Assembly (NCBI GenBank): GCA_963930645.1
Contig: OZ005662.1
Location: 99,246,436 to 99,310,435, forward strand
DNA from: Salticus scenicus
Lineage: Eukaryota > Arthropoda > Arachnida > Araneae > Salticidae
Direction of reading: 5' to 3'
Length of the DNA: 64,000 bases
The notes under the pieces were generated by a model, which was not told the DNA's origin, made no database searches, and saw nothing but the letters and a program-made list of their open reading frames with translations. The position numbers and the translations under genes are program-made. This document shows, one piece after another, positions 9,033 to 21,054 of the stretch. Each line of letters opens with the position of its first letter. Position 1 is the stretch's first letter.

Positions 9033-10010
9033 CAGGGCCTGATTATCCAAAAGGCTCAGGAAGCACAAGCTTCCCCTCTAAAATTTAAAAGGGGGCCCCA
9101 TAAGGATTAAAAACATGGTCTTGAATTTTTTGCTTCATATTTTCACACTGAGATTGAATTTTTTCTGAGAAAGGTTACTTAACTCATATTGGACCACTCA
9201 TTAAACGAATCACTAGAAAAATGTAATTTTTTAAAAACATGGTCAGTATAAGATACTTACACATATAAAAAAGAAAAAATTAAAAAATTATAATAATTTT
9301 ACAAAATTTTTTATTTTGTTTGTTAGTCCAAAAAACAGTCTCTACACAGTCCAAAAGTGAGCATTTTGCAAATTGTAAAGATTTTTACGAATGGAAGTCC
9401 AAAAAACAATCTCTACATCCAACATTGCACATGTTGCAAATTGTAACAGGTTTTTTATTGCATGATTTCAGTTGACATCGTCTTTGACGACCATTTGGAT
9501 TTTTCACTAGCACATGCTCACTATTTAGCAGAAGAAGTTCTTTATTATTCTGCAGCATTAATATTTTTTTTCAAATTCCATTTTTCACAGTAATTTAATT
9601 AATTTAGTCTATTTCTAAAAATTTATGTCAAGTTTTTTGCAGATTTTAAATGTTTCTTTTACATTATTGACATTTAATTCAACTGTCCTATAAATAGGAC
9701 AGCGGTCCAATATGGGTTAAAACAAGACAAAAACACTCACTATTTCGGGAAAAATCTATTATTTAAACTCAAAATTCTGAACGTTCTTAGTTAAAAAGTT
9801 GTATGATTTTAATGTTCTGTGTAGAAACCACCCAGATGTAGGAAAAAAAAAAAATAAAATAAAAAATAATAATAACACACACTATTTTTTTTGGTCTATA
9901 ACATTTTTATATTACAATATGTAACAGGAAAACAAGATTTTCCGAAATGAAAGGGGGCCCCGAAATGATGCTGAGCTTCCCCTAGCTTCAAAGCTTAATC
10001 GGGACCTATG
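9033..10010. mobile_element. hAT-like MITE with 8-bp target duplication
   Basis: The 978-bp element is flanked by the perfect 8-bp duplication ATAATTCA (9025-9032 and 10011-10018). The left end starts CAGGGCCTGATTA and the right end, read inward, CATAGGTCCCGATTA. Both ends carry AAGCTTCCCC/AGGGGAAGCT and GGGGGCCCC blocks in inverted order, typical of a deleted hAT element. It has no transposase. Inside are a direct repeat of about 71 bp (9325-9395, 9396-9454), an inverted pair TTAACTCATATTGGACC (about 9179) and GGTCCAATATGGGTTAA (about 9704), and a 9-bp-arm palindrome at 9683-9702. Confidence 0.85.
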
Positions 10011-10149
10011 ATAATTCATATTTAAATTATGTGCATGTAATACTGTATTTGTTAAGTAAATATTTATCAAGTGATGTCTTAGTCCTATGCTGTTTCTAAA
10101 AAAAGTAAGTTCATGATAAAAATTAGACATCAAACAAAAAAAAAAAAAA

Positions 10150-10680
10150 AAGAAAAATGTGGATGTGTGCTTGAATAATTTTGCTGCCGACTGTATCAAT
10201 TTTATGTTTTATATCGTTATAAAGGGAGAGCAAAAAGAATTAATATGTGGGCAAACATGGGCAAAACTTTCGCAAACCTATGACATAATTAGTTTTAAGT
10301 ATTTCCGACAAAGGGGGGGGGGGAGAAACTGCTACGAAAATGAGGTCAAAATTTATTTTGTGATATTTAGCCTCGTGGTGTGTGGGCAAAAGAAAACAAT
10401 GGTTGGGCAAAAGTGAACAAAACTTGGGCAAACTTTATTTTTTTTAATAAATTTTAATTTTGGGGTACAAACTTCACGCGGATCCTATAAAACTATTTTC
10501 TTGATTTTTAGTTTTATAAAGGAAGGACAAAAATAAAATGAAGAATAATAATTAAAATTGGGCAAACATGAGAATAACTTGAGCAAACTGTGGTGTAATT
10601 TGTTTTAAATATTTCCGAAATAAGGGCACATGTGTCGCCACATAAGGACAAGATGGAGCACTTGCCCCCTCCTGGAAAAT
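10150..10680. repeat. GGGCAAAC-type dispersed repeat
   Basis: Two related segments start at about 10248 and 10560 (GGGCAAACATG, then TTTTAAATATTTCCGA and AAGGG), about 312 bp apart, with further GGGCAAA words between. A G run (10313-10323) interrupts. No gene is recognised; short open frames here are not supported by any family motif. Confidence 0.5.
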
Positions 10681-11494
10681 TCTAAAAGGTGAAAAGTGAA
10701 ATTCTTTTAAATATTTATTCAAAGCTTAAAATTTTTTTTTAGAGTTTTGATGATAATCTAAGTTACCAAATAAAAATTTATATAATAGAGCAAAGTACAG
10801 GGGCACAATATCCTATATTTTGAGAACTATAATATTTTATTTAAATAAATTTTGTTTAAATGATTATAGAATTTCTGTAATTAAAATATATTAAAGAAAA
10901 CAGTGGCCCTAGAAATGTATGTAGCTCCGACCCCCCTCTAATCAGAACGAAACTGAACATAGATTAGTTAGTATTAGGTTGGTTTTAACTATTTCTTATT
11001 ATTAGCGTTCGAATCGACTTGATAATGTTTGGTATTACGTTGGTTTATAACAATGTGTATAAATTTTTAAATAAAGTTTCTTAATATAAATTACACGCAT
11101 AAAGAAGTGTTGTGATAGATGCTTATAGGACCCACTGGCGGAATTTACCAAATTTTTCAATGAAAATTTTGTAAAATATTGTTCAAATGTCGCTCTTTTA
11201 TATTCTTAAAATTTGAATAAAAAAATTTATTTGTTATATAATAATAAAAGAAGAGAGAGAGAGAAAATATGCTTTTTTTTTTAAGCCTTCAAAACATTAC
11301 TGAATACTGAATAGGATATTACTTTTACTTCTGTGATCATATAATATTTCCATCTTTTCATTTGTATTGTTTTTTCTGATTGTGACTGTTTTGTTTTATT
11401 TCAAAAACACAGTAAAATGTATTATTTTATTTAACCTCTAAAAAAATCACTGATCTTAATAATATCCCCGGATGCTATAGATATTAATGTTATT
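10681..11494. other. AT-rich stretch without recognisable features
   Basis: Only low-complexity AT-rich sequence is seen, including an (AG)n run near 11250-11264. No open frame with a recognisable product, no transposon end and no RNA gene were found. Confidence 0.5.
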
Positions 11495-11905
11495 AACTAG
11501 AGATACCAGTATGCGATGAACTAGAGATGTAGCATGCGACATATCAAAAATGTGGCATGCGACATACCAGAGATGTGACATGTGACGTACCGGAGATATT
11601 GCATTTGATGTATTGGAGATGTAGCATACGATGTCGCAAAGCTGACATTTCCACATCCATAGAACGTATCTGAGATGTTCCAGAGATGTAACAGAACATC
11701 TGTGGGACATCGCAGTGTGATGTACTGAAGACGTAGCAGTGCGATGTACTAGAGATATTGTATGCGATGTACTGGAGATGTAGCATGCGATGTCACAAAG
11801 CTGAGACATTTCCACATCCCTAGAACGCATCTAAGATGTTCCAGAGATGTAACAGAACATCTATGCAACATCGCAATGTGATGTTCTTGCGACATTCCAG
11901 AGATG
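11495..11905. repeat. GATGT-type minisatellite nested in a longer repeat
   Basis: Degenerate short units built on CCAGAGATGT(A)GCATGCGAT are repeated about every 20-24 bp. A longer segment containing GTAGCAT-CGATGTC, CATTTCCACATCC, AGAACG and GTTCCAGAGATGTAACAGAACATCT occurs twice, starting near 11608 and 11774, so there is a second period of about 166 bp. Open frames across it on the - strand read as S/H/M-rich repeats and are by-products of the repeat. Confidence 0.8.
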
Positions 11906-12469
11906 TAAATGTAAGTGTGCTGCATGGGTACATAAGGCTTGCTTTAGTGTCCTGCTCGGGTCGAGTAAACTTGACCCGCATTCGACCGGCAGGAAGACTT
12001 TCAACCCGAACTCGCAGCTTCTGATCTTCAAACCGACTCGCGACCCACAAAAATGTATTATTCATTCAGTTTACATTATATAAGAAACTCAAATTAAAAT
12101 TGTGTTTCACGAAGTACTGTTACATTATTGAACATTTCTTTCAGAGAATCAATTATTACAAGAATATAATTATATTAATACTAATGTATGATTAAAATTA
12201 TATTAAGTTAAAAATAATTAGCTTAATTAAAAACAAAACTTCAGTGTATATTATAGAAAAATATTTTATTTATTACACTTACTTTTAAAAAATCTACTGT
12301 TTTAAATATTCACATCACATTATATATACAAAAAAGTAAAATTAGGGAGCAAATATACCTTGAAAGTGCAAATAATTTTCTCATATGACACTTTAATTGT
12401 CAAGTATTAATATTTATACATTTCTTCTTTATGAATTAAATTTATGTTACGAGACAAAAACATGTTGCT
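11906..12469. other. Intergenic, with a GC-richer island
   Basis: At 11950-12050 there is a GC-richer patch with several GGGTCG/CGACCC words (CTCGGGTCGAG, CTTGACCCGC, ACTCGCGACCC); related CGACCCGC words appear at about 17868. The rest is AT-rich and shows no gene. Confidence 0.4.
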
Positions 12470-12684
12470 TTAACCCTTTCAGTCAAAGTGTTCCCGCTGA
12501 TGGAACACCTAATTTTAATTCTCAAGTGCAAAAACTCATCCCCGAAATTTTTTAGCAAGAATTTACATTTATAACATAGCAGAAAAGGCCCTTTTTTTTA
12601 ACGTGAAAATTTAAAATTATGTTCGTAAATTTCGGTGGCAGTGTAATTTAAATAATCTGAATTACATGCGCCGCAAAGGGTTAA
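12470..12684 (-). mobile_element. piggyBac-like TTAA MITE, copy 1
   Basis: The 215-bp unit is bounded by TTAA on both sides (12470-12473 and 12681-12684), with inverted tips CCCTTTC and GCAAAGGG. Read on the - strand it matches copy 2 at 19597: CCCTTTGCG, then TTTAAATTACACTGCCACCG, CCTTTTCTGCTATG and GAAAGGG. TTAA duplication with CCCTTT tips is characteristic of piggyBac-type nonautonomous elements. There is no open frame. Confidence 0.85.
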
Positions 12685-13050
12685 AATACTCCGGAATAAA
12701 TTGAAATGTTGGGATCTATGCAACTTTTACGAGTTTTTGTTGTCGATAATGTTTACTTATAAAGTGATTTATTTATTAAATTAAATATTATTTGAATTTA
12801 ATAAGGTTTACTTACAGATGTTTCAAACCGAAAATTTCTCGAAAAGGAACAATGCTAATTTTTAATTTTTTTAAATATTTATGAACAGCTATGTGTCTAA
12901 AAGCCATTTTAAAAATTAGTAATTTTTAAAATAAATTAAGTAGTGAACGTTAAAGGGTTAAACTGCTGTGAAGGAAGAGAATGTTATCCAATTGCTGCAT
13001 TCAAAGATTATATTCATTAAAAAAAAAAAAAAAATCTCCGAAGTAAAATA
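12685..13050. other. AT-rich stretch without recognisable features
   Basis: A TTAAAGGGTTAA sequence near 12951-12962 resembles a single piggyBac-like end, but no partner end is identified. An A run at about 13019-13034 precedes the hAT target duplication. No gene is seen. Confidence 0.4.
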
Positions 13051-13058
13051 TTTTGCGG

Positions 13059-14358
13059 CAGGGCCGGCGCTAGATATTTTGCCGCCTGAGGCAAGCATTA
13101 ATCTGCCGCCCATATGACGTCATCACTACTCAAATGTTTATTAGCATAAGAAAATGAACATGCTAACTATAATTACTTTCTCTTACGCATAGAGAAAGTT
13201 TTGTTTTGGGATGAAATTTTCGAAATTGAGTTTTTGTTGTATTTACACGTTTTGAGGCCTCCAGAATCTGAAAATCATGTTTTTAGTGGTTGATATGTGT
13301 TTGTCTGCATCTGTCTGCTTGTCTGTGTGTCTTATCAGCATATCTCAAGAAAAAACAGTAGCAGGAAGTCCACAATCGGTATTCTATATCTGTATCATGT
13401 AGTGATGCTACACTAAACTTTTTGTTGGGATCAAGCAAATGGTTAGTGTACAAGGCCGTCCAAGACAATTTAAATATACTAAGTCTATGGGCGGGGGAAA
13501 TGTCTGGTAAGTCCAGGGTAACATAGCCTACGCTACAGAAAATGAAATGAACTTATATATATATATGCATAAAAACATATTTTCTGTAGATTGTGGTATG
13601 GAAATCATTAAACATTCATTTACAGGGCTACCCAAGTATATATTAAGCATATTAAAATATACAGGATATTTTAGGTCTATACTTTGAAATTGCTGGATGT
13701 GTATTTCATATAGGACTAATTTTAAGTAAATAATATGATGTGCATATACTTTATAGAAAATATGCAAGATTGCTCATTTTTTATTAAATGTAATTGATGG
13801 AACTGTTTTACCTGCGATTTACCTTTATAGCATTGAAATGAAGGATAACGAAAGTTGTGTGAGCGACAAACCAGGTTATTTATTTTTAAAAAGAAAACCT
13901 CAATGACTTAACCTTTGGTGAAAGTTATTTATTGCATCGATAATATAAATGTAAATAAATAAATAAAAATAAAAATAAAAAAAACCGAAGTCTGATAAAA
14001 ACCCAAAGTTTTTAAAAGGCATCAATGAAAAAAAAATATGTTGGTGCATTAAAAAGCAGTCCTACTTCGTTGTAAAATTTTAAATAACAAATCACTATTG
14101 AAAAAAGGCAAGTTATAGCTTTTTAAAATCTTGTAGTAGGCTTGTAGTAAAAACTTTTTTGATAACCTTTTAATAATAAAAGCCGAAGTTCCTCGAAAGT
14201 AACGCTCGAAACTGATGTCATTGCTAAACAATAAATTGAAAAATATGTTTTTATCCTTGTTTTTGAGGAATTGCTCAAAAAATTTATTTAATTAATAAAA
14301 TAAATATTTATTCTTGGTTTTGAGGAATGAATAAAATAATGGAAGAAGGAAGATTTAG

Positions 14359-14393
<35 letters not shown>

Positions 14394-17300
14394 TAATACA
14401 TTGATGCTACTGTGTGTTTTTTTGAACAATATTTTTAACCCAGACTTCCTCGTACTGAATGTCTAATGCTATAAAATCTAAATGCTAATTTGAAGGACTG
14501 GTGTGATTCTATGTAAGGACTGCCAACTGGCGATTTTCTTTCTTCGCCACAATGTAAATGATAATAAATTGCAACCGAAAACAATTATGGTTGTTTTCTC
14601 TGTTATCGGCATCGGATTCAGTTAAACTTAAAAAAAAAAAAAAAAGGCATTATACCCTCGGGCAAATAAACTAAAAATGATATTATTGAATTGTCGCTCA
14701 CATCTTCACAAATAATTAAATTTAAATTGCATATGACTCGAAATCTATTATTTTGATAAAAAAGTTACATTTTAAATGGTCGTTTTGTTTTAGATTTAGG
14801 GAATATGACAAATTTGAAAGTGTCAACTGCTGGGGGGTCGCGAAGATCGACTAGTATAAAGAGTGAAATAAAACTTTATTTATTTTGCCTTGATTTTCTT
14901 TGACAAAATTATTAATTACAATATCAAACTAAACATTATCAAGCATTCATATTTTAAAACCATAAAAAGATAATAAATGGGCAAAAATAAACTACGTATG
15001 AAAATTTTGTAATGACATGAAGCGAAATATTTGAAATTTGACACATAAATTTTTTTTTCATATATTTTATATTTACAAGAACACAAACATGAATACTGAA
15101 ATGAATAATTCAGTATCTAACTTCTCTTTCATTTTCTTGATCAAAATCGCTCTATTCCCACAAACAATGTTTAAAAATGCGATTGTATTTTCATTTGCTA
15201 GATAGACTATAATCTATATTTAATAAGCATTCTTTGAGAAAATAATAATAATAATAATAATATTGCTAATTTTTAGAAAATAATTACATTGTCAAACCAT
15301 ATGCATTGTAGTATAGTGGTTCACTAATGTATAATTATAGTTACACTGTTAATAATACTTGCAAAAACAAAAAGTCAACAATAAAATATTTTTTGAAAAA
15401 TTTAAATTACATGCTTTTCTTCACAAAGTTCAATATTGTAATGCCATAAATATCATTATATGTTAATTTTCAGATTAAAAATTTTGAAATATGAAAAATA
15501 AGTGTTTTTCAGCAAAACACATGAAAGAAAGTGGTATCCATTTACGCTTTATAAAAGTTTCAAATTATAAAATCAATAAAGAAGATTTTTATAATTAAAT
15601 AATACACACAAATATAATTAGACAGAAACAATGATAGTGAGAAGTAACTAACAAAGGGCCTGTAGTCTTCAGAATTTCTATGAAATTGTCAACACTTTAT
15701 TCGTTGGATTCTTTCCTTTTCATATTTAAATTACAGAAAATAAACTTACATTATATAATGAAGGAAAGAATATGGTAAAACTCTCCAAAATTTGCACATA
15801 TCCGTTTGAAATGATGAAAAATGCCATTTACGTATATTTATTATTTACAAGAACTTATCCAAAACAAGTAAAAAATTTAAACAAGCCAACATGTTTTTAG
15901 GAGGTTTTGTAAATTTATGTAATAAATATGATCGTATTTTAAAATTACGCGTTCATTTACAGTTAAATATACATATGCATTAAATATACGCATCCATTAT
16001 AAATAATATTTACAAAAATTTAATATGACGAATTAAGCATTTTCTTTTAAAATTTGACACCCCTTGCCTTTAATTTTGCAAAATCATTAATTATATCATT
16101 ATAATCAATATCAGAAGCAATTTCATTTTCAATTGCCAGTATTGCTAAATTTGAAAGGCGCTCTTGAGCCATCGTAGATCTTAAGTAGTTTTTATAATTT
16201 TTTATTTTGAAAACGAGCGTACACTACTGGCAACTGTTATCGGCAAAGTTAAAAGAATTCTTAAACAGATATAGATATTTAAAAACACTTCAACTAAGTT
16301 ATCCTTATGCATGTGATTTAAAATATCAACAGCTTTAATCCCCCTTTTTACGGTATTCCTAAAAATTAACAATTCGTTAAATAAATTATTTAACTCGATA
16401 TTATCGGTTAAGTGATTATGCAAGACATTGCAGTAGTTGCATTGTGCTTGAGTTTACTTCAGTTAAGGAAGGAATATTATACAAAAATTAAAAAAAACAT
16501 TGCTATGATCGTTTAATTGTTTAAACCTCTCGGTAACTGAATTTTGGCATATATCGACAAGATAATTAAACACCTGAATTTAAAAATTTGTTTATGGGTC
16601 TTTGATAGGAGTGTCGGTTCCTTCATAAGCGAATAGTTTACTTTTGCGTCTAATTCTTACCGAACACGATGACTCAAAATCATTACGTATTTCCATTTCA
16701 TCTGCAATTTGTTTTGCGGAAGTCATAATCTGTTGGAAGCCATTATAACGAAAGTCTTTTAAAAGTGATTTTAGCGATTCTAAAACCATAACAGATTCCG
16801 GTATAACCATTTTTGGACTTTCTAAATGTTTTGAAGCAATATTTATTTTGGTCAAAATTTCATTCCAAATTACAACACTACAAACAAATTTAAATTTTGC
16901 TTTTTTATTAGCCAGTGACAGACTGTCTCACTATTTTTTGACATATCTAGAAAAATTTCGACTAATGCGTCATATATTTTGGGGAAATCATTCCTAAAGG
17001 TCGGTTTGACAGTTGGTTGGAGCGGTACTCTTCAGAATCTTTTGATGTGGTCAACCGGGCTCAAAACCCTTGAACGTGGTTGGAAGTCTCGAGACCTAGC
17101 CCCCTGCTGAGATAATTGAGGAGCCAGAGGCAGATATCTTTGTCAATTTTGTATGCTTTCCTTTGAAGTAACTGCGCAATCTGATAAAAAAAAAGGCTAC
17201 AACTGTTGACAAAACATTTGGCTCTTTGTGTCGGAAGCGTGGTTAATGGCTTTTTGAACCTCGAAGTTCCAACCGCAATGGAAACCGGCCTTAAGCGGTT

Positions 17301-17837
17301 TTACATTCTCAATCCGGCTTTCCCATCGAGTCGTACTAACACTTTTTAAAGTTAATGAAGTTATGTGTCTTTTTAACACTGACCATCTGGACGTAGATGT
17401 CTAAAATAAAAGAAAACAAAGAACTCTTGAATAAGTAAAAAATGTTGCATAATTCACCGGATTTTTTAGAAGAATCGTTAATAATCAAATTCAGTGAATT
17501 ACATAAACAAGGTACATAAAAAGCTTTAGAGTTTTTCTCTAAAATTCTTTTTTACACACCTGAATGAGACTCTTTCATATTAGCGCCGTTATAGTAACCT
17601 TGATCCCGAATATTCGTCATTTCAAGGCTTAGCAGTGGGCAATAGATTGCAAAGAGTTAAATTAAAATGTTAAAATAGTAAGTACATAACGCTTCATCTA
17701 TATAAACCACGAAATAGTTTTTTTTTCTTTTTTTTGTAATGAATTTTGTGTTCAATGTAAGTGTGCCAAGTGCCGCCCCTTGCATCATTGCGCCTGAGGC
17801 GGCTGCCTCAGTTGCCTCACCCCTGGCGCCGGCCCTG
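13059..17837 (-). mobile_element. hAT transposon (ZMYM1-like family), decayed
   Basis: This 4779-bp element has terminal inverted repeats, CAGGGCCGGCGCTAG on the left and CAGGGCCGGCGCCAG read inward on the right, followed on both sides by a GCCGCCTGAGGC-type sequence. It is flanked by the perfect 8-bp duplication TTTTGCGG (13051-13058 and 17838-17845). An 8-bp duplication and CAGGG tips are diagnostic for hAT. A broken transposase lies near the right end on the - strand. The left 3 kb (13075-16046) is noncoding, AT-rich, with simple repeats (TA at 13552-13566, T run at 14361-14392, AAT at 15240-15261). Confidence 0.93.
16047..17630 (-). pseudogene. hAT transposase remnant, ZMYM1-like
   Basis: Read on the - strand, pieces of one transposase appear in order. 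A catalytic-region motif GYYNGANMK (about 17600) is followed by FYVPCLCNSLNL (about 17510), then TTRWESRIENVKPLK (about 17340-17290), an INIASK...LLKDFRYNGFQ segment (about 16850-16720), a RRKSK segment (about 16650), and the C-terminal dimerisation region LPITVASSVRSFSK (about 16240-16200). The end, QERLSNLAILAIEN, stops at 16047-16049. These motifs match the TTF/ZMYM1-type hAT transposases known from animals and plants. Several stops and frame changes break it, for example a stop in the segment after NGANMK. Only about 200 bp separate the first recognisable motif from the right TIR, so the N-terminal zinc finger and the beginning of the catalytic domain are missing. Confidence 0.88.
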
Positions 17838-17845
17838 TTTTGCGG

Positions 17846-18455
17846 GTCTAAAATTAATGCTAACTCGACCCGCTACCGCTCTAGCCAACCACATTAGATA
17901 TGACTCTAAATGAATTTCTTAATATACTTTTGAATTTTTAATTTGCCCCTCTCCTGAAAAATATTCTGCCGACGCCACTGCATAGGGGGGATATTGCGAA
18001 AATGAGGTCAAAAATTGATTTTTATTTAATGTATATTAAATTTTAATATATGCCAATCATACATATATATATATGCTTGGGCAAACGTAAACGAAACTTG
18101 GCCAAAAATTTTACATTAACCGCTTTTTAACAGACTATTTTACACAGGTATTTTATCATCAATATATACCTCAGATATTCTGCTAATTTTACACAGATAT
18201 TAACTACAACTTATAAAACTAAAAAAATTATAATAAACTTCTATTGTTTCTAATATTTCCTCTCAAATAAAATTTTGATAATAAATAAGGATTAAAACAA
18301 ACTTACTGGCAATTGTTATAAAAAAGGTAACTCGAGAGAGTATATACTAATGAGTTCAGTCAGTAATTGTACTGCTACTGCACATAAGCATGTAAAACAT
18401 TTAATAAAAATAGTTCAATATCGAAAAACGAAACTTTTTATTATCTTATCTTACG
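17846..18455. other. AT-rich stretch with a GGGCAAAC-type fragment
   Basis: At about 17985-18130 the words GAAAATGAGGTCAAAA, GGGCAAACG and TTAACCGCTTTTTAA link it to the family at 8760-9024 and 10150-10680. The rest is AT-rich, with no gene. Confidence 0.45.
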
Positions 18456-18463
18456 CTGTTCTG

Positions 18464-18878
18464 CAGTGATGCCAGATGGTCGAAAATTATTTCCCCAAAC
18501 AGGTCTTCAAATTTCCCCAAATCAGAGGTTTTTTCGAAAAAATCCCCAACTTGATTTCTACTAAAAAGAGAAAATAAAAATTTTTTCAAAAAAAAAAAAA
18601 AAAAAAATCTGTCAAGCAGATTTCTGCTCTGATTTTTTTCTCAAATGAAGGCAATTTTTGAAAAAAATCCCTAAATAACAAAAAGCTATTGAAAATCCCA
18701 AGTCATAGGGATAAATCATTATGTTGCCAACATTGACAGAAAGTTGAACGAACTTCCCAGGCCCAGATATGTTTCCAAAAATTTTAGAATTCCCCCAAAA
18801 AAGTCCCCACAAACATTTGGTTCCCAAAATTGTCCCCAGAAGCCTCAAAAATCCCCACTCTGGCATCACTGCTGACTG
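18464..18878. mobile_element. Short hAT-like MITE
   Basis: Inverted ends CAGTGATGCCAGA (18464) and TCTGGCATCACTG (about 18860-18872) enclose about 415 bp of CCCCAAA/TTTCCCC-rich sequence without coding capacity. CTGTTCTG occurs on both sides (18456-18463 and 18879-18886), a plausible 8-bp duplication if the right end carries seven extra bases (CTGACTG). The end structure is clear; the exact right edge is not. Confidence 0.65.
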
Positions 18879-18886
18879 CTGTTCTG

Positions 18887-19596
18887 TCAACACTCACTCA
18901 AAAATATTCTGTCTGTAGTGTTGAAGCGCCATCTATTGACATAATTTATAATCTGTATTTAAAAGTAATATTTCAAAATCTTCATTTCTGTTTTCCCAAT
19001 TACTTTGTTTTTCTTTTATCTTTAATAGTTTCGTATCATTTTTTTTTTTTTAAACAATTTTTGCATAGATTGCTGTCGAATTTTAAAAATTTCTTCGTGA
19101 CTTTTCAGATAATTTAAAAGGAATGTGACGTGGGAGGAATAAGTTTACGAAAAATGTATTTTCTTTGTAATAGATTAAAAAACAGAAATACATTTACCTT
19201 CAAAATATAAGGATGAAAAGTTAAATTTCTCAAAAATATATCACAAATCACACACACAGTACATAAATAATAAAATATAAATACTTTGTGATAATGTATT
19301 TTTTATCTTTAGATAAAAATCATCTCGAGTGATTTACAGATGAAAAAAAGCCGCATAATAGCTATTCCGATGATAATTCTTTTTTGCAATCATTTAGATA
19401 ACAAATTTAAAAGTTCTAGGCATAAACGAAACCTCTTACGAAATATTTATTGATTATGCTGCTGTTGAAATGGATTCAAAATCACTTTTAATAATATAAA
19501 CCAGGATGTATTTCTTACTCGGGAGGAGTGGGGTGAGGGGAGACGGAGCTGATCAGGAATAGAGAGATAGTTGGTGTGCTTTGAAAAATACTTTGG
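18887..19596. other. AT-rich stretch without recognisable features
   Basis: Apart from a T run (19039-19050) and a G/A-rich patch (19520-19550), nothing recognisable is present. The + strand open frame near 18830-19117 is hydrophobic low-complexity translation of T-rich DNA and partly overlaps the MITE; it is not regarded as a gene. Confidence 0.45.
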
Positions 19597-19817
19597 TTAA
19601 CCCTTTGCGACGCAAGGCAATTCGGATCATTTAAATTACACTGCCACCGGAATTCATGAACTAAATTAAACTAAAAGAAGTTTTAAATTTTAAGGTTAAA
19701 AAAACCGGCCTTTTCTGCTATGTTATAAACATAAGTTTATGCAAAAAAATTTCCGGGATGAATTTTTGCAGCTGGTACGTGGTATAAAATATATACCACC
19801 GCCCTTGAAAGGGTTAA
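19597..19817 (+). mobile_element. piggyBac-like TTAA MITE, copy 2
   Basis: The 221-bp unit lies between TTAA at 19597-19600 and 19814-19817, with tips CCCTTTGCGACGC and CTTGAAAGGG. It is the same family as copy 1 at 12470 in the opposite orientation. It has no open frame. Confidence 0.87.
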
Positions 19818-20063
19818 CCGTATTTTCAATTCATTTTATCATATTTCGTCGACGCAGGCATAAATTTTGTTCAATTGAAACATTAACGTTAGCAGCCCTT
19901 TTTGTTCGTAACATGTAATAAACAAAGAACATGTAATAAACAAACTTTTCTTGTATTAAGCATCCTGTATACTATACGTGCGAAATATTCAGCATCATTT
20001 AAAATGTATTTCTCGACCATGTCTCAAAGCCGCATACAGAATGTAATTAAATTCCTTAATTAG

Positions 20064-20101
<38 letters not shown>

Positions 20102-21050
20102 TATTTTCAAATAAGAAGTTGAATGAAGTTGAAACATATTGATTACAATTGGTAAAATATACAACACTAACTTTCTATTAATGAGCGGACATTTCAATTT
20201 CAGACGTTCTCTCAAATATCTCAAAAGGGGAAAAAAAAAAAAGAATTAAATTCAAACTTTAGGTATGTAAAAGATATGTTATACCTCATATATTTCAGTG
20301 AAGGATTTGTTCCGAAAGATAAAAAGAGGACAAGTGAAAATTAATAAAAAACTAAAATGTTTGGGATCACCTTGTAAAAAGTAATGCTCGAAATGCATTC
20401 TGGCTGTAGCATGTGATTATGAGGCTTTTTCTAAGTGTATAATTTTTTTATGAAGCAACCACATATTTTCATGGAAATATAATAATTTCTTTAAAAAATT
20501 GAAAGAAAAAAAAAAAAACTAATTATTACATGCAAGGTATCAGATCCAATGACGATGCATTTTCATTGCATCCATGCATAAGTCATGCATTTTTTCGGCG
20601 CATAAGTCATTTTTAAGAAACTTGACATACGGTATCAGGTACATCCTACTGCAGTCTGCGATCAGAATGCAAATATATTATACATCTAATGAAATATAAG
20701 TATTTTTACTAAATTTTTAACTACGCATGCGCAGTCTTTAAAAAATTTCCATTTGTATATTTTAATATCCAAAAGTATTAAGCTGTTTATAGGAATAGCC
20801 CAAACAAATATCGTGCAAAATCAAAAAGTTGCCGGCGATAGAATAAACTGATATTCAGTTCCTCTTGAAGAAAAGGAGAAAAAAATAATCTGGTGTGTCA
20901 CTCAAACTACTTTCTCTTACCCTGAAATTTAATACAATAAATACAGGTTGGAGATTAAAATGTAAGATAACGAGTACTGTTATGTAAACCTATGTTAAAC
21001 AATTCAAATTAGGCTTAGGAAGAGTTTTATATGATAATTAGTTCTGTGTG
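19818..21050. other. AT-rich stretch with microsatellite
   Basis: A (TA)n tract lies at about 20061-20101 and A runs near 20229-20241 and 20503-20518. A small direct repeat AACATGTAATAAACAAA occurs at about 19910-19945. No gene or transposon end is recognised. Confidence 0.5.
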
Positions 21051-21054
21051 AGGG

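Noticed and set aside
11544..11830. S/H/M-rich - strand open frames (80 and 124 codons) as a gene
   Set aside because: They are translations of the GATGT minisatellite in two frames at once, with no other support.
12948..12962. TTAAAGGGTTAA as the end of another piggyBac-like MITE
   Set aside because: A partner end with inverted tips could not be identified between here and the neighbouring elements.
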